DNA from: Pseudooceanicola pacificus
GTDB lineage: Bacteria > Pseudomonadota > Alphaproteobacteria > Rhodobacterales > Rhodobacteraceae
NCBI RefSeq assembly: GCF_009789075.1
Contig: NZ_WNXQ01000016.1
Coordinates: 1 to 59,861 of the forward strand
Direction: 5' to 3'
DNA length: 59,861 nucleotides
The translations under genes and the position numbers were made by a program. The notes under the pieces were generated by a model, which worked only from the letters and a program-made list of their open reading frames with translations, searched no databases and was not told the DNA's origin. This document shows, piece by piece, positions 9,090 to 18,696 of the stretch (position 1 is the first letter of the stretch; every line of letters begins with the position of its first letter).

Positions 9090-11550
9090 CGCGCACCCGC
9101 ATCACCGCGGCCAGCACCTTCTCGGGCGTGGCGGGCGCATCCAGCGCGGGATAGGAGGTCCCGCAAGCGGCCACCGCGTCAGACAGGGCCATCAGGACCG
9201 AGATCCCCAGCATGAACGGCGGCTCGCCCACGGCCTTGGAGCGATAGATCGTCTCCTCGCGGTTGTCCCCGTCCCAGAGCGCCACGTTGAAGATGTCCGG
9301 CCGGTCGCCGCAGGCCGGGATCTTGTAGGTCGAGGGCGCATGCGTCCGCAGCCGCCCCCTGTCGTCCCAGACCAGCTCCTCGGTTGTCAGCCAGCCCGCG
9401 CCCTGGACAAATCCGCCCTCGATCTGGCCGATGTCCAGCGCCGGGTTCAGGCTGCGCCCGGCGTCGTGCAGGATATCGGTGCGCAGGATGCGGTACTCGC
9501 CCGTCAGCGTGTCGATCACCACCTCGCTCACCGCCGCGCCATAGGCAAAGTAATAGAACGGCCGGCCCCGCCCGGCGATGCGGTCCCATTCCACCTTGGG
9601 CGTGCGGTAATAGCCGGTGGCCGACAGGCTCACCCGGTTCTGATAGGTCAGCGCCGCCGCCTCGGCAAAGCTCATCTCCGCCGCGCCCGCCCTGACACGG
9701 CCACCGGCAAAGATCACCTCAGACGGGGCCACCTGATGCAGCCGCCCGATCAGCTCGGCCATGCGCCCGCGGATCGTGTCGCAGGCGGCCTTCACCGCCA
9801 TGCCGTTCAGATCCGACCCGGAGGAGGCCGCCGTGGCCGAGGTATTCGGCACCTTGCCGGTATCCGTCGCGGTGATCTTCACCGCCCCGGCGTCGATACC
9901 GAACCCCTCGGCCGCCACCTGCTGCACCTTGCGGAACAGGCCCTGGCCCATCTCGGTGCCGCCGTGGTTCATGTGGACCGACCCGTCCTGATAGACATGC
10001 ACCAGCGCGCCGGCCTGGTTCAGATGGGTCAGGGTGAAGGAGATCCCGAATTTCACCGGGGTCAGCGCGATGCCCTTCTTCAGGATCGGCTGGCCCTCGT
10101 TCCAGGCGGCCACCTCGGCCCGGCGCTCGCGATACCGGCTTTCCTGCGCCAGGGCATCGGTCATGGCGTTGATGATGCAGTCCTCGACCGGCATGCCGTA
10201 GGGCGTCGTCTGCACCCCGCCCGGTGCCGCCTGCACCACATCGGGGCCCACAACCGCCGCCGCCCCGCGCGAGGTCAGCTCCTCTTCCGGTCCGCCCGTC
10301 TTCATCTCGTCGGAAATACTCTCGGGGGGAGTCCCGGCCTCGCCGGGACGGGGGGCAGACAGCCCCCCTCCGCGGCCGGGGCCGGCGGCACCGGCTGCCA
10401 TATCGGCCGCGTCGGTGTAGAAATTCACCCGCTTCACCTCCAGCGGGTCGCGCTCCAGCACATGGGCCACGTGATCCACCACCCGCTCGATCCCCACCAT
10501 GCCCTGCGGCCCGCCAAAGCCGCGAAAGGCGGTGGCGCTGCACATGTTGGTCTTCAACCGGTGGCTTTCGATCCGGCAGGCGGGCAGCAGATAGGCATTG
10601 TCCGCATGCAGCATCGCCCGGTCCGCCACCGGCAGCGACAGGTCCTGCGACCAGCCGCAGCGGGTATAGTGCACGAAGTCGACGCCAAGGATTTTTCCCG
10701 TCGCATCGAACCCCACCGTGTAGTCGATGCGGAAATCGTGCCGCTTGCCGGTGATGATCATGTCGTCATCCCGGTCATAGCGCATCCGGCAGGGCCGCCC
10801 GGTCAGCCGCGAAACCACGGCACAGGACACCGCCAGCGCATTGCCCTGACTCTCCTTGCCGCCAAAGCCGCCACCCATGCGGCGCATCTCGACCCGGACG
10901 GCGTTCATCGGGGTGCCGATCGCCTCGGCCACCTTGTGCTGGATCTCGGTCGGGTGCTGGGTCGAGGAATAGACCAGCATGTCGCCGCCCTCCTGCACCA
11001 CGGCGGCGGCGGCCTGGCCCTCCAGGTAGAAATGCTCCTGGCCGCCGATCTCGAACCGCCCCCGGGCGGTCAGGGGCGCGGCGGCGATGGCGGCGCGCGC
11101 GTCGCCCTTTTCATAGATGCGCGGCCCGTCCTCGAACCGGCTGTTCGCCGCCAGCGCCGCGTCGATGGACAGCAGCGCCTCCATTTCCTCGATCTCGACC
11201 TTTGCCAGCGTCGCGGCCTTGCGCGCGGCCAGGTGGCTGTCGGCGGCCACGATGAACAGCGGCTGGCCGACGTAGAACACCTCGGCGACGGCCAGCAGCG
11301 GCTCGTCATGGATCGAGGGCGAGACGTCATTGGCAAAGGGCAGGTCATCCGTCGTCAGCACGGCCGAGACGCCGGGCGCGCGCCTCACCGCCGCCAGGTC
11401 CAGCGAGACGATGCGCCCCCGGGCGACGGGGCTGGTGCCGAATGCCAGGTGCAGCGCACCGGCGGGCAGGGGGATGTCGTCGACATAGCGGGCGGCGCCG
11501 GTGACATGCAGTTCGGCGCTGTCATGGGGCAGGGGGCGGGCGACGCTCAT
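9079..11550 (-). CDS. xdhB: Xanthine dehydrogenase molybdopterin-binding subunit XdhB
   Basis: XdhB (823 residues) carries the molybdenum cofactor and oxidises hypoxanthine to xanthine and xanthine to urate. Visible family features include the N-terminal [12 protein letters not shown], the cofactor-contacting [10 protein letters not shown] and [12 protein letters not shown], and near the C-terminus [11 protein letters not shown] with the conserved catalytic Glu. The ATG at 11550 overlaps the xdhA stop by 4 nt. The protein is about 45 residues longer than the roughly 777 of R. capsulatus XdhB. The excess lies around residues 380-425, where a Gly/Pro-rich linker is encoded by an in-frame palindromic repeat (10299-10371). 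The frame stays open and both flanks align with the family, so the gene is probably functional. Confidence 0.95.
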   Translation of the reverse strand: MSVARPLPHDSAELHVTGAARYVDDIPLPAGALHLAFGTSPVARGRIVSLDLAAVRRAPGVSAVLTTDDLPFANDVSPSIHDEPLLAVAEVFYVGQPLFIVAADSHLAARKAATLAKVEIEEMEALLSIDAALAANSRFEDGPRIYEKGDARAAIAAAPLTARGRFEIGGQEHFYLEGQAAAAVVQEGGDMLVYSSTQHPTEIQHKVAEAIGTPMNAVRVEMRRMGGGFGGKESQGNALAVSCAVVSRLTGRPCRMRYDRDDDMIITGKRHDFRIDYTVGFDATGKILGVDFVHYTRCGWSQDLSLPVADRAMLHADNAYLLPACRIESHRLKTNMCSATAFRGFGGPQGMVGIERVVDHVAHVLERDPLEVKRVNFYTDAADMAAGAAGPGRGGGLSAPRPGEAGTPPESISDEMKTGGPEEELTSRGAAAVVGPDVVQAAPGGVQTTPYGMPVEDCIINAMTDALAQESRYRERRAEVAAWNEGQPILKKGIALTPVKFGISFTLTHLNQAGALVHVYQDGSVHMNHGGTEMGQGLFRKVQQVAAEGFGIDAGAVKITATDTGKVPNTSATAASSGSDLNGMAVKAACDTIRGRMAELIGRLHQVAPSEVIFAGGRVRAGAAEMSFAEAAALTYQNRVSLSATGYYRTPKVEWDRIAGRGRPFYYFAYGAAVSEVVIDTLTGEYRILRTDILHDAGRSLNPALDIGQIEGGFVQGAGWLTTEELVWDDRGRLRTHAPSTYKIPACGDRPDIFNVALWDGDNREETIYRSKAVGEPPFMLGISVLMALSDAVAACGTSYPALDAPATPEKVLAAVMRVRDGL
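10299..10371 (+). repeat. Palindromic repeat element inserted in frame inside xdhB
   Basis: The element starts with CTTCATCTCGTCGGAAATACTC (shared with 6507-6528), then has two perfect hairpins: GTCCCGGC-CTC-GCCGGGAC (10331-10349) and GGGGGGC-AGACA-GCCCCCC (10350-10368). On the coding minus strand it is read through as a Gly/Ser/Pro-rich stretch of about 24 residues of XdhB (about 393-417) without a stop. Its structure is that of an intergenic palindromic repeat, but it lies in the middle of an open gene. Confidence 0.8.
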
Positions 11551-12935
11551 GCCGACACCGCCCGCACACGGGTCTGCGCGCCGAGGTCTTCCAGGTAGTA
11601 CCGGATCAGCATGTTGCGCGCGGTTTCCAGCCGGTAGGAGGCCGAGGCGCGCATGTCCGACAGCGGCTGGAAATCCTCTTCCCACGCGGTCCAGGCCAAG
11701 GCGATGGTGTCGTCGTTCCAGGGCTGGCCGGTCAGCGCCGCCTCGACCGCTCTGGCGCGTTTGGGCACCCCTGCCATGCCGCCGAAGGCGATGCGCGCCC
11801 GGGCCACGCGCCCCTCGTTCACATGGATGTTGAAGCAGCCGCAGACGGCCGAGATGTCCTGATCGAACCGCTTGGACAGCTTGTAGCAGGCCAGCCGGTC
11901 GGTCTGGCGCGGGATCGAGACGGCCTCGACGAACTCGCCCGGCTGGCGGTCCTGCTTGCCGTAGTCGAGGAAGAAGGACTCCAGCGGCATGCTGCGCCGC
12001 TCGGCCCCGCGCCGCAGGTGCAGCGTGGCGCCAAGCGCGATCAGCGCAGGCGGCGCATCCCCGATGGGAGAGCCGTTGGCGATATTGCCGCCGATGGTCG
12101 CGGCGTTGCGCACCTGCACGGATCCGAACCGCGACAGCATCGCGGTGAAATCCGGGTGCATCGGGATCAGTGCCCGGGCCATGTCGGTGATCGAGACACC
12201 GGCGCCAAAGGTCATCTCGCGCCCCGAGATGCTGATCTGTTTCAGGTCGCGGCAGCGCCCGACAAAGGCCAGCGGGCCAAGGTCCTTCAGCCCCTTGGTG
12301 ACATGCAGCCCCAGGTCGGTCGCGCCGCCGACGATATGGCCCTCGGGATGGGCCAGGCACCAGTCGGCCAGCGCGTCCGCGCTGTCGATCACGGCGGCGG
12401 CGCCTTCGGTCAGGTCGTCCTCGGCCGGGCCGACGGGGGCGGGCGCGATGCGGCCCAGGAAATCGTCGGGCGTCTTTTCGGCGCGGGCGGCCTCGGCGGC
12501 GCGCACGATGGGGGCATAGCCGGTGCAGCGGCAGAGGTTGCCCGCCAGCACCGCGTCCACATCCTTTTCGCCCGCGGCATGGGCCACCGCCAGCGACATC
12601 ACGATGCCGGGCGTGCAGAACCCGCATTGCGAGCCGTGGTGCGTCACCATCGCCTTCTGCACCGGATGCAGGCTGCCGTCGCGGCTGGCCAGCCCTTCGA
12701 CCGTCACCACGCTGCGCCCGTGCAGCTGCGGCATCAGCAGGATGCAGGCATTCAGCGCCCGCAGCCCGGAGTCGTCGCGGATCATCACCGTGCAGGCGCC
12801 GCAATCGCCCTCGTTGCAGCCTTCCTTGGTGCCGGTCAGGGCACGCTCCTCGCGCAGCCAGTCCAGCAGGGTGGTCTGAGGGTCCACCCCGGCCAGATCG
12901 ACTCGTTCTCCGTTCAGGTGAAAGGAGATCTTCAT
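11547..12935 (-). CDS. xdhA: Xanthine dehydrogenase small subunit XdhA (2Fe-2S and FAD)
   Basis: XdhA (462 residues) transfers electrons from the molybdenum centre to NAD via two iron-sulfur clusters and FAD. The N-terminal ferredoxin-like cluster uses C40, C45, C48 and C64 ([12 protein letters not shown]). The second cluster uses C104, C107, C135 and C137 ([10 protein letters not shown] and GNLCRCTGY). The FAD domain follows, with [13 protein letters not shown] and [19 protein letters not shown]. It is the first gene of the unit. The 223-bp gap upstream, divergent to the VOC gene, must hold the operon promoter; I could not identify convincing boxes in it. Confidence 0.96.
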   Translation of the reverse strand: MKISFHLNGERVDLAGVDPQTTLLDWLREERALTGTKEGCNEGDCGACTVMIRDDSGLRALNACILLMPQLHGRSVVTVEGLASRDGSLHPVQKAMVTHHGSQCGFCTPGIVMSLAVAHAAGEKDVDAVLAGNLCRCTGYAPIVRAAEAARAEKTPDDFLGRIAPAPVGPAEDDLTEGAAAVIDSADALADWCLAHPEGHIVGGATDLGLHVTKGLKDLGPLAFVGRCRDLKQISISGREMTFGAGVSITDMARALIPMHPDFTAMLSRFGSVQVRNAATIGGNIANGSPIGDAPPALIALGATLHLRRGAERRSMPLESFFLDYGKQDRQPGEFVEAVSIPRQTDRLACYKLSKRFDQDISAVCGCFNIHVNEGRVARARIAFGGMAGVPKRARAVEAALTGQPWNDDTIALAWTAWEEDFQPLSDMRASASYRLETARNMLIRYYLEDLGAQTRVRAVSA

Positions 12936-13158
12936 GTGCTATACCGCCGCCTTACCCTGTTGGGCCGGAAAGTTGCGTCCCCGATGCGGCATAAGGGGCG
13001 CGCGGCCTGCTGTTTTTCCAAGGAAACCCGGCAGGTGGCCATATTGCAAGTCTTTCGTCGCCTGCCCGGCGCCGCCATGCCCGCGCTGTGGCTCCGGATG
13101 CGCAATCGCTGGACGCTCGGGCCTTGCGCCCGTTTGGTGCAGGGTCCAGAACCGGCGC

Positions 13159-13515
13159 ATGTTGCAGGCGATCCACCATGTCCAGCTGGCCATGCCCGAA
13201 GGGGGCGAGGACCTGGCGCGCGGTTTCTACTCCGCCCTGCTGGGCCTGCCCGAGGTCGCCAAGCCGCCCAGGCTGGCGGCGCGGGGCGGCTGCTGGTTCG
13301 AGACGGGCGCGTTGCGCGTGCATCTGGGGGTCGAGGGCGATTTCCGCCCCGCCCGCAAGGCGCATCCGGCCTTTGCCGTGACGGATCTGCCCGCCCTGGT
13401 GGCGCGGCTGGAGGCGGCGGATGTCGCGGTGCTGCCCGATGACGCCATCCCGGGCGTCGCGCGGGTCTATGTCGCCGATCCCTTCGGCAACCGGATCGAG
13501 CTGATCGGCACCTGA
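13159..13515 (+). CDS. VOC superfamily (glyoxalase/dioxygenase-like) protein
   Basis: The 118-residue protein starting MLQAIHHVQLAMPEGGED has the paired beta-alpha-beta-beta-beta layout of the vicinal oxygen chelate superfamily. Metal-ligand-like positions are the His of HHVQLAM near the start, the His in LRVHLGVE, and the Glu in the terminal motif VADPFGNRIELI, which is characteristic of glyoxalase-like proteins. Upstream in-frame codons from 12934 do not resemble the family and were excluded. The substrate is unknown. It is transcribed divergently from xdhA. Confidence 0.85.
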   Translation: MLQAIHHVQLAMPEGGEDLARGFYSALLGLPEVAKPPRLAARGGCWFETGALRVHLGVEGDFRPARKAHPAFAVTDLPALVARLEAADVAVLPDDAIPGVARVYVADPFGNRIELIGT

Positions 13516-13629
13516 CCCACTCCCCGGCGGGACCGCCCGGGGGGCGGCGTCCTGCCCGGCCAGTCCAATTCCGCCGGTGGTGCAAATCCCTGGCTTCCCG
13601 GTCCCGGCGGCCCAAGATATGGTGTGACC

Positions 13630-16600
13630 ATGACCAGCGAACCGCGATTCATCCACCTGCGCACCCACACCGAATATTCCCTGCTGGAAGGCGCGGTGCG
13701 GCTGAAGAAGCTGCCCGCGCTCTGCGACAAGATGCAGATGCCGGCGGTTGCGGTGACCGACACCAATTCGATGTTCTGCGCGCTGGAATTCTCGGTCACC
13801 GCCAGCGGGGCCGGGGTGCAGCCGATCCTGGGCTGCCAGGTCGATCTGTCCTACCTGCCTGTGGTGCCGGGCCAGCAGCCCAAGCCCCCCGCGCCCGTCG
13901 TCCTGCTGGCGCAGAACGAAGAGGGCTATGAGAACCTGATGCGGCTGAGCACCTGCCTTTACGTCGACAAGGGCGGGCAGGAGCCGCAGGTCACCATCGA
14001 CGAGTTGCGCGAGTTTTCCGCCGGGCTGATCTGCTTGTCGGGCGGCCCGGACGGCCCGGTGGGCCTGTTGCTGCAGGCCGGCCAGCGCCCCGCCGCGCAA
14101 GAGCTGATGGACACGCTGGCCGCGATCTATCCCGACCGGCTCTATGTCGAGCTTCAGCGCCATCCGGGCGAAGGCGGCGCGCCGGACAAGGAGCGGCTGA
14201 CCGAACGCGGCTTTGTCGAAATGGCCTATGCGATGGATCTGCCGCTGGTGGCCACCAACGACGTCTATTTCCCCGAGACGAAGATGTACGAGGCGCATGA
14301 CGCCCTGATCTGCATCGCCGAGGGCGCCTATGTCGACCAGCAGCAGCCCCGCCGCCGCCTGACGCCGCAGCATTATTTCAAGTCGCAGCAGGAGATGGTG
14401 ACGCTGTTCGCCGACCTGCCCGAGGCCATCGAGAACACCGTCGAGATCGCGAAACGCTGCGCCTACAAGGCGCCCAAGCGCGATCCGATCCTGCCCAGGT
14501 TCGCCGATGACGAGGTCGAGGAACTGCGCCGCCAGGCCAAGCAGGGGCTGAAGGACCGTCTGGCGGTGATCCCGCCTGCCGCCTCGGTCGAGGATTACGA
14601 GAAGCGGCTGGAATTCGAGCTGGGGATCATCGAGGGGATGGGCTTTCCCGGCTACTTCCTGATCGTGGCCGATTTCATCAAATGGGCCAAGGATCACGAC
14701 ATCCCGGTGGGCCCGGGCCGTGGGTCGGGGGCAGGTTCGCTTGTGGCCTATGCGCTGACGATCACCGACCTTGACCCGCTGCGCTATTCGCTGCTGTTCG
14801 AACGGTTCCTGAATCCCGAACGGGTCTCGATGCCGGATTTCGACATCGACTTCTGCATGGACCGGCGCGAGGAAGTGATCCGCTACGTTCAGGAGAAATA
14901 CGGCCGCGACAAGGTGGGCCAGATCATCACCTTCGGTGCGCTTCTGTCCAAGGCCGCGGTGCGCGACATCGGCCGGGTGCTGCAGATGCCCTATGGCCAG
15001 GTCGACCGCCTGTCCAAGATGATCCCGGTGGAGGGCGTCAAGCCCGTCAGCATCGAACAGGCGCTGGCCCAGGAGGAACGCCTGCGGGCCGAGGCCAGGA
15101 ACGAGGAGGTCGTGAACCGCCTGCTGGAATACGGCATGCAGGTGGAGGGGCTGCTGCGCAACGCCTCGACCCATGCCGCCGGGGTGGTGATCGGGGACCG
15201 GCCGCTGGACCGGCTGGTGCCGCTCTACCAGGATCCGCGGTCGGACATGCCGGCGACGCAGTTCAACATGAAATGGGTCGAACAGGCCGGGCTGGTGAAA
15301 TTCGACTTCCTGGGCCTCAAGACCCTGACGGTGATCCAGAACGCCATCGAGCAGATCCACGCGGGCGGTCGCGACCTGCATGTGGCGGCGGACGGCACGC
15401 GGCTTTACGAGCCCGCGCCGGGGGCCGAGAACCAGATCAACGCCATCCCGCTGGACGACGAGAAGACCTACGACCTTTACGCCCGGGCCAAGACGGTGGC
15501 GGTGTTCCAGGTGGAAAGCTCGGGCATGATGGATGCTCTGAAGCGGATGAAGCCGACCTGCATCGAGGATATCGTCGCGCTGGTGGCGCTCTACCGGCCG
15601 GGGCCCATGGAGAACATCCCGGTCTATTGCGAGGTCAAGAACGGGCTCAGGGAACGCGCCTCGGTCCATCCGCTGATCGACCATATCCTGGAGGAGACGC
15701 AGGGCATCATCGTCTACCAGGAACAGGTGATGCAGATCGCCCAGGTCATGGCGGGCTATTCGCTGGGCGGCGCCGACCTGCTGCGCCGGGCGATGGGCAA
15801 GAAGATCAAGGAGGCGATGGACGCCGAACGCCCCAAGTTCGAGAAGGGCGCGGGCGAGAACGGGGTCGAGAAGAAGAAGGCCTCGGAGGTCTTCGACCTG
15901 CTGGAGAAATTCGCCAACTACGGTTTCAACAAGTCCCACGCGGCGGCCTATGCGGTGGTGTCCTACCAGACCGCCTGGCTGAAGGCGAACCACCCGGTGG
16001 AGTTCATGGCGGGCGTCATGAACTGCGATATCCACCTGACCGACAAGCTGGGGGTCTATTTCGAGGAGCTGCGCAAGGCCCAGGGCCTGCCCTGGGTGCC
16101 GCCCTGCGTGAACCGCTCGGATGCGGCGTTCAAGGTCGTGAACGGGGAACTGGTCTATGCCCTCGGCGCGCTCAAGAACGTCGGGCTGGACGCGATGCGG
16201 CTGGTGGTCGAGGGGCGCAGCGGCGTCCCGGCCCCGGGCCGGGACCCCTCGGGTCAGGCGGCAGGTCAGGGCGCGGCCCCGGGTCAGGCCCGGGGCACCA
16301 CGGGCAAGCCCTTCGTCAACCTCTACGACTTCGCCCGGCGGGTGGAACTCAAGCGCGTCGGCAAGCGGCCGCTGGAGATGCTGGCGCGCTCCGGCGCCTT
16401 TGACCAGCTCGACCCGAACCGGCGGCGGGTGTTCGACAGCCTCGATGCGCTGGTCGCCTATTCGGCGGCGGTATGGGAGCAGAAGACCTCCAACCAGGTG
16501 TCGCTTTTCGGCGATGCGGGCGACGACCTGCCCGAACCGCGCCTGGCCCCGGTGGACGACTGGCTGCCCGCCGAACGTCTGGCCGAGGAGTTCAAGGCGG

Positions 16601-17208
16601 TGGGCTTCTATCTCTCGGGCCATCCGCTGGACGATTACATGGGCCCGCTCCGGCGCAAGGACATCAAGACGCTGGACGAGGTGGCGCGCCTGGCCGAGGG
16701 CGGGCCGCTGCTGGCCAAGATGGCCGGCGTGGTGGCCGGGCGGCAGGAGCGGAAGTCGGCGCGGGGCAACCGGTTTGCCTTTGCCCAGCTTTCGGACCCG
16801 TCCGGCGCCTATGAGGTCACGATCTTCTCGGACACGCTGGAAACCGCACGCGAGCACCTGGACAACGGCTCCAAGGTGGTGCTGACGGTCGAGGCGACGA
16901 TGGAAAGCGATCAGCTGAAACTGCTGGCCCGCTCGGTGGTGCCCATCGACGGGGTGGTCGCCGATGCCGGCGCCTCGGGGCTGCGGATTTTCGTCGAAAA
17001 TCCGGGCGCGATCGCCGCCGTCGCCTCGGTGCTGGACGGGGCGGCGCAGACGGTGAAGGCCGGGCGGGGGCCGATCCGCTTCTGCCTGATGGATCCGGCC
17101 CTGCCGGGCGAGGTGGATATCGACACCGGTGCCGAATACCCGGTCACGCCGCAGATCAAGGGCGCGATCAAGAGCCTCGGCGGCGTGATGGCGGTCGAGG
17201 AATTCTGA
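13630..17208 (+). CDS. dnaE: DNA polymerase III alpha subunit DnaE
   Basis: This is the replicative polymerase (about 1,192 residues). The PHP domain opens with FIHLRTHTEYSLLEGA. The palm domain contains the catalytic aspartates D403, D405 and D407 in MPDFDIDFCMDRR, preceded by PVGPGRGSGAGSLVAY. The fingers region includes NYGFNKSHAAAYAVVSYQTAWLKA, and an OB-fold follows at LAKMAGVVAGRQERKSARGNRFAF. The ATG at 13630 is preferred to the GTG at 13624. Between the helix-hairpin-helix segment (LGALKNVGLDAMRLVVEGR) and KPFVNLYDFARRVELKRVGKRP there is an extra linker of about 25 residues (about 864-889) rich in Gly, Pro, Ala and Gln. It is encoded by GC-rich palindromic sequence (16225-16296). Confidence 0.98.
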   Translation: MTSEPRFIHLRTHTEYSLLEGAVRLKKLPALCDKMQMPAVAVTDTNSMFCALEFSVTASGAGVQPILGCQVDLSYLPVVPGQQPKPPAPVVLLAQNEEGYENLMRLSTCLYVDKGGQEPQVTIDELREFSAGLICLSGGPDGPVGLLLQAGQRPAAQELMDTLAAIYPDRLYVELQRHPGEGGAPDKERLTERGFVEMAYAMDLPLVATNDVYFPETKMYEAHDALICIAEGAYVDQQQPRRRLTPQHYFKSQQEMVTLFADLPEAIENTVEIAKRCAYKAPKRDPILPRFADDEVEELRRQAKQGLKDRLAVIPPAASVEDYEKRLEFELGIIEGMGFPGYFLIVADFIKWAKDHDIPVGPGRGSGAGSLVAYALTITDLDPLRYSLLFERFLNPERVSMPDFDIDFCMDRREEVIRYVQEKYGRDKVGQIITFGALLSKAAVRDIGRVLQMPYGQVDRLSKMIPVEGVKPVSIEQALAQEERLRAEARNEEVVNRLLEYGMQVEGLLRNASTHAAGVVIGDRPLDRLVPLYQDPRSDMPATQFNMKWVEQAGLVKFDFLGLKTLTVIQNAIEQIHAGGRDLHVAADGTRLYEPAPGAENQINAIPLDDEKTYDLYARAKTVAVFQVESSGMMDALKRMKPTCIEDIVALVALYRPGPMENIPVYCEVKNGLRERASVHPLIDHILEETQGIIVYQEQVMQIAQVMAGYSLGGADLLRRAMGKKIKEAMDAERPKFEKGAGENGVEKKKASEVFDLLEKFANYGFNKSHAAAYAVVSYQTAWLKANHPVEFMAGVMNCDIHLTDKLGVYFEELRKAQGLPWVPPCVNRSDAAFKVVNGELVYALGALKNVGLDAMRLVVEGRSGVPAPGRDPSGQAAGQGAAPGQARGTTGKPFVNLYDFARRVELKRVGKRPLEMLARSGAFDQLDPNRRRVFDSLDALVAYSAAVWEQKTSNQVSLFGDAGDDLPEPRLAPVDDWLPAERLAEEFKAVGFYLSGHPLDDYMGPLRRKDIKTLDEVARLAEGGPLLAKMAGVVAGRQERKSARGNRFAFAQLSDPSGAYEVTIFSDTLETAREHLDNGSKVVLTVEATMESDQLKLLARSVVPIDGVVADAGASGLRIFVENPGAIAAVASVLDGAAQTVKAGRGPIRFCLMDPALPGEVDIDTGAEYPVTPQIKGAIKSLGGVMAVEEF
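16225..16296 (+). repeat. Two GC-rich palindromes inserted in frame inside dnaE
   Basis: The segment contains a perfect 9-bp inverted repeat GTCCCGGCC-CCG-GGCCGGGAC (16225-16245) and a perfect 8-bp inverted repeat GCCCCGGG-TCAGG-CCCGGGGC (16276-16296). The second matches the CCCGGG(T)CAxGCCCGGG type of intergenic repeat that is common in alphaproteobacteria (from memory). Together they encode the extra DnaE linker between two conserved blocks. Confidence 0.75.
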
Positions 17209-17321
17209 GCGGATGACAGCCGGCCCGTGCCCCCTTCCCGGGCCCTCCCGGCCCGCGGCATGGCCCTGCGCCGACGAATGGTGTAGGCCAATGCAATGAA
17301 TTGCTCCGGGGGGATTCGTCC

Positions 17322-18278
17322 GTGACGCGTATTGTCATGATCTTCGTGTCGTGCCTGCTGCTGGCGGGCTGCGGCGACCCGCTGGACCGCGTCGACAAGC
17401 TGTCCGACCTCGACATGCCCGCCGATGCGCCCAAGGTCGGCGTGCTGGCGCCCGAGGACGCCCCCGGCATCCTGACAGAGGCGCGCGCGGCCGCCGCGGC
17501 CGAAGCCGCCACCGAGGGCGAGACTCAGCTTGCCTCGGCGGCCGCGACGGACACGCGCGGGGGCCTTTTCGGCATCTTCAGGCGTTCCGGCCAACAGCCG
17601 CCCGCCAGCGACGGGGCCGAAACCCTGGCCGGTGGCGCGACCGGCGCAGGTGACGACGCGGCCCCCGTGGTCCAGGCCGCCATGCCCGCCGGCGAGTCCC
17701 CGGCCGCCACCGCTGCCCCGCAGCGCGCGGGCGGCGGCGGTTTCCTCGGCGGCCTGTTCGCCGGCGGCGGCGCAACCGGCAGCGGCAGCGGCAGCGGTCT
17801 CGACACGATGGAGGTTCAGCCCGGCACGATGCTGCCCTTTGGCCAGGTCGCCAAGGTCTGCGGCCTGTCGCGCCGCGAGCTGGGCAAGGAAATCGCGCGC
17901 CAGGCGCAGTTCCGCCTGCACGACAGCGTGCCCGGGTCGACCCAGCCGCATACCTTCTTCATCACCGGGTTCGACGACCGCTGTGCCCGCCAGGTCACCG
18001 GCGCGCTTGGCCTGTTCGGCGATGTGGCGATGCACGAGACCCTGCGCTACGGCCCCTCGGGCACGGCGCTGCCCTGGGGCGACACCGACCGGGCCTATGA
18101 GAAGGTCAAGCGCCAGGTCTGCGGCGTGGGCAAGAACAAGCCCTGCGGCGCACGGATCGGGCGAATGCAGAAGGATACGGTGTTCCTGACCGTTTATGAG
18201 CGGTTCGGCGACGGCTCGCGCTGGTCGAACCTGCTGCTGCATGACGGCGAGGTCCTGGCGCAGGAAATCGAGGGCTGA
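17322..18278 (+). CDS. Predicted lipoprotein with low-complexity linker
   Basis: The GTG start at 17322 follows a purine-rich GGGGGG site by 6-7 nt and yields a lipoprotein signal MTRIVMIFVSCLLLAGC with lipidation at C17 (lipobox LLAGC). The mature protein (about 300 residues) has an Ala/Glu/Gly-rich, probably disordered region to about residue 160, with GGGFLGGLFAGGG and a GSGSGSG run. A compact C-terminal domain follows, with four or five cysteines (VCGLSR, RCARQ, QVCGVGKNKPCG) that could form disulfides in the periplasm. Family unknown to me, although similar lipoproteins occur in Rhodobacteraceae. It lies 113 bp after dnaE and converges on slyX. Confidence 0.75.
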   Translation: MTRIVMIFVSCLLLAGCGDPLDRVDKLSDLDMPADAPKVGVLAPEDAPGILTEARAAAAAEAATEGETQLASAAATDTRGGLFGIFRRSGQQPPASDGAETLAGGATGAGDDAAPVVQAAMPAGESPAATAAPQRAGGGGFLGGLFAGGGATGSGSGSGLDTMEVQPGTMLPFGQVAKVCGLSRRELGKEIARQAQFRLHDSVPGSTQPHTFFITGFDDRCARQVTGALGLFGDVAMHETLRYGPSGTALPWGDTDRAYEKVKRQVCGVGKNKPCGARIGRMQKDTVFLTVYERFGDGSRWSNLLLHDGEVLAQEIEG

Positions 18279-18317
18279 GACATCGCCCCGGTCGCGCCGG
18301 CCTTGCGGGCCGCGCGC

Positions 18318-18512
18318 TCACCAGTGCGGCGGCTTCTCGTCGCCCATGTGGACGCCCATCCCGGCCTGGCTCTCGCGTTCGGCCTCGCGTTCCATCAGCA
18401 GCTGCACCCGCCGCGTGAGCATCGCGATTTCCGTCTGCTGACGGGTCACGATGTCCGAGAGTTCGTCGACGTTTCGTTGCAGATGCGCGACTTGTTCTTC
18501 CAGTGCCAGCAT
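18318..18512 (-). CDS. slyX: SlyX family protein
   Basis: The product of 64 residues is a single coiled coil (LEEQVAHLQRNVDELSDIV, then QQTEIAMLTRRVQLLMER) ending in PPHW, the typical SlyX C-terminus. SlyX proteins are small coiled-coil proteins with no proven biochemical role. The ATG at 18512 has a GGGGG site just upstream; a GTG at 18521 would add three residues. The gene is divergent from hisS, and the shared 184-bp upstream region holds a perfect palindrome. Confidence 0.88.
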   Translation of the reverse strand: MLALEEQVAHLQRNVDELSDIVTRQQTEIAMLTRRVQLLMEREAERESQAGMGVHMGDEKPPHW

Positions 18513-18565
18513 GTCCCCCACTCCGCGTTTCGCGGCCCAATACTACCTCACTGACCCCAAGGGAA

Positions 18566-18590
18566 GCTTATCCGGAAAAACCGGATAAGC
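18566..18590. promoter_or_regulatory. Perfect palindrome in the slyX-hisS divergent intergenic region
   Basis: GCTTATCCGG-AAAAA-CCGGATAAGC is a 10-bp perfect inverted repeat around an A5 spacer, the shape of a dimeric repressor operator. It is not followed by a T run on the plus strand, and it lies between divergent genes rather than downstream of one. I therefore favour an operator over a terminator, but no regulator can be named. Confidence 0.5.
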
Positions 18591-18696
18591 CACCTCTGTC
18601 ACCCGGTTGACTTAGCGGAAGCCTGCGGACCGGGGCCGCTTGCCTGCACCGTGCCCTTCGGCTAGACCCCGCCGCGACAGCTAGCGAGGGCGCGAG

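Noticed and set aside
12936..13158. A small gene starting at 12934 in the xdhA-VOC gap.
   Set aside because: The frame reads into the VOC gene, but its first 75 codons are Cys/Arg/Pro-rich with no family resemblance. The VOC family starts at 13159.
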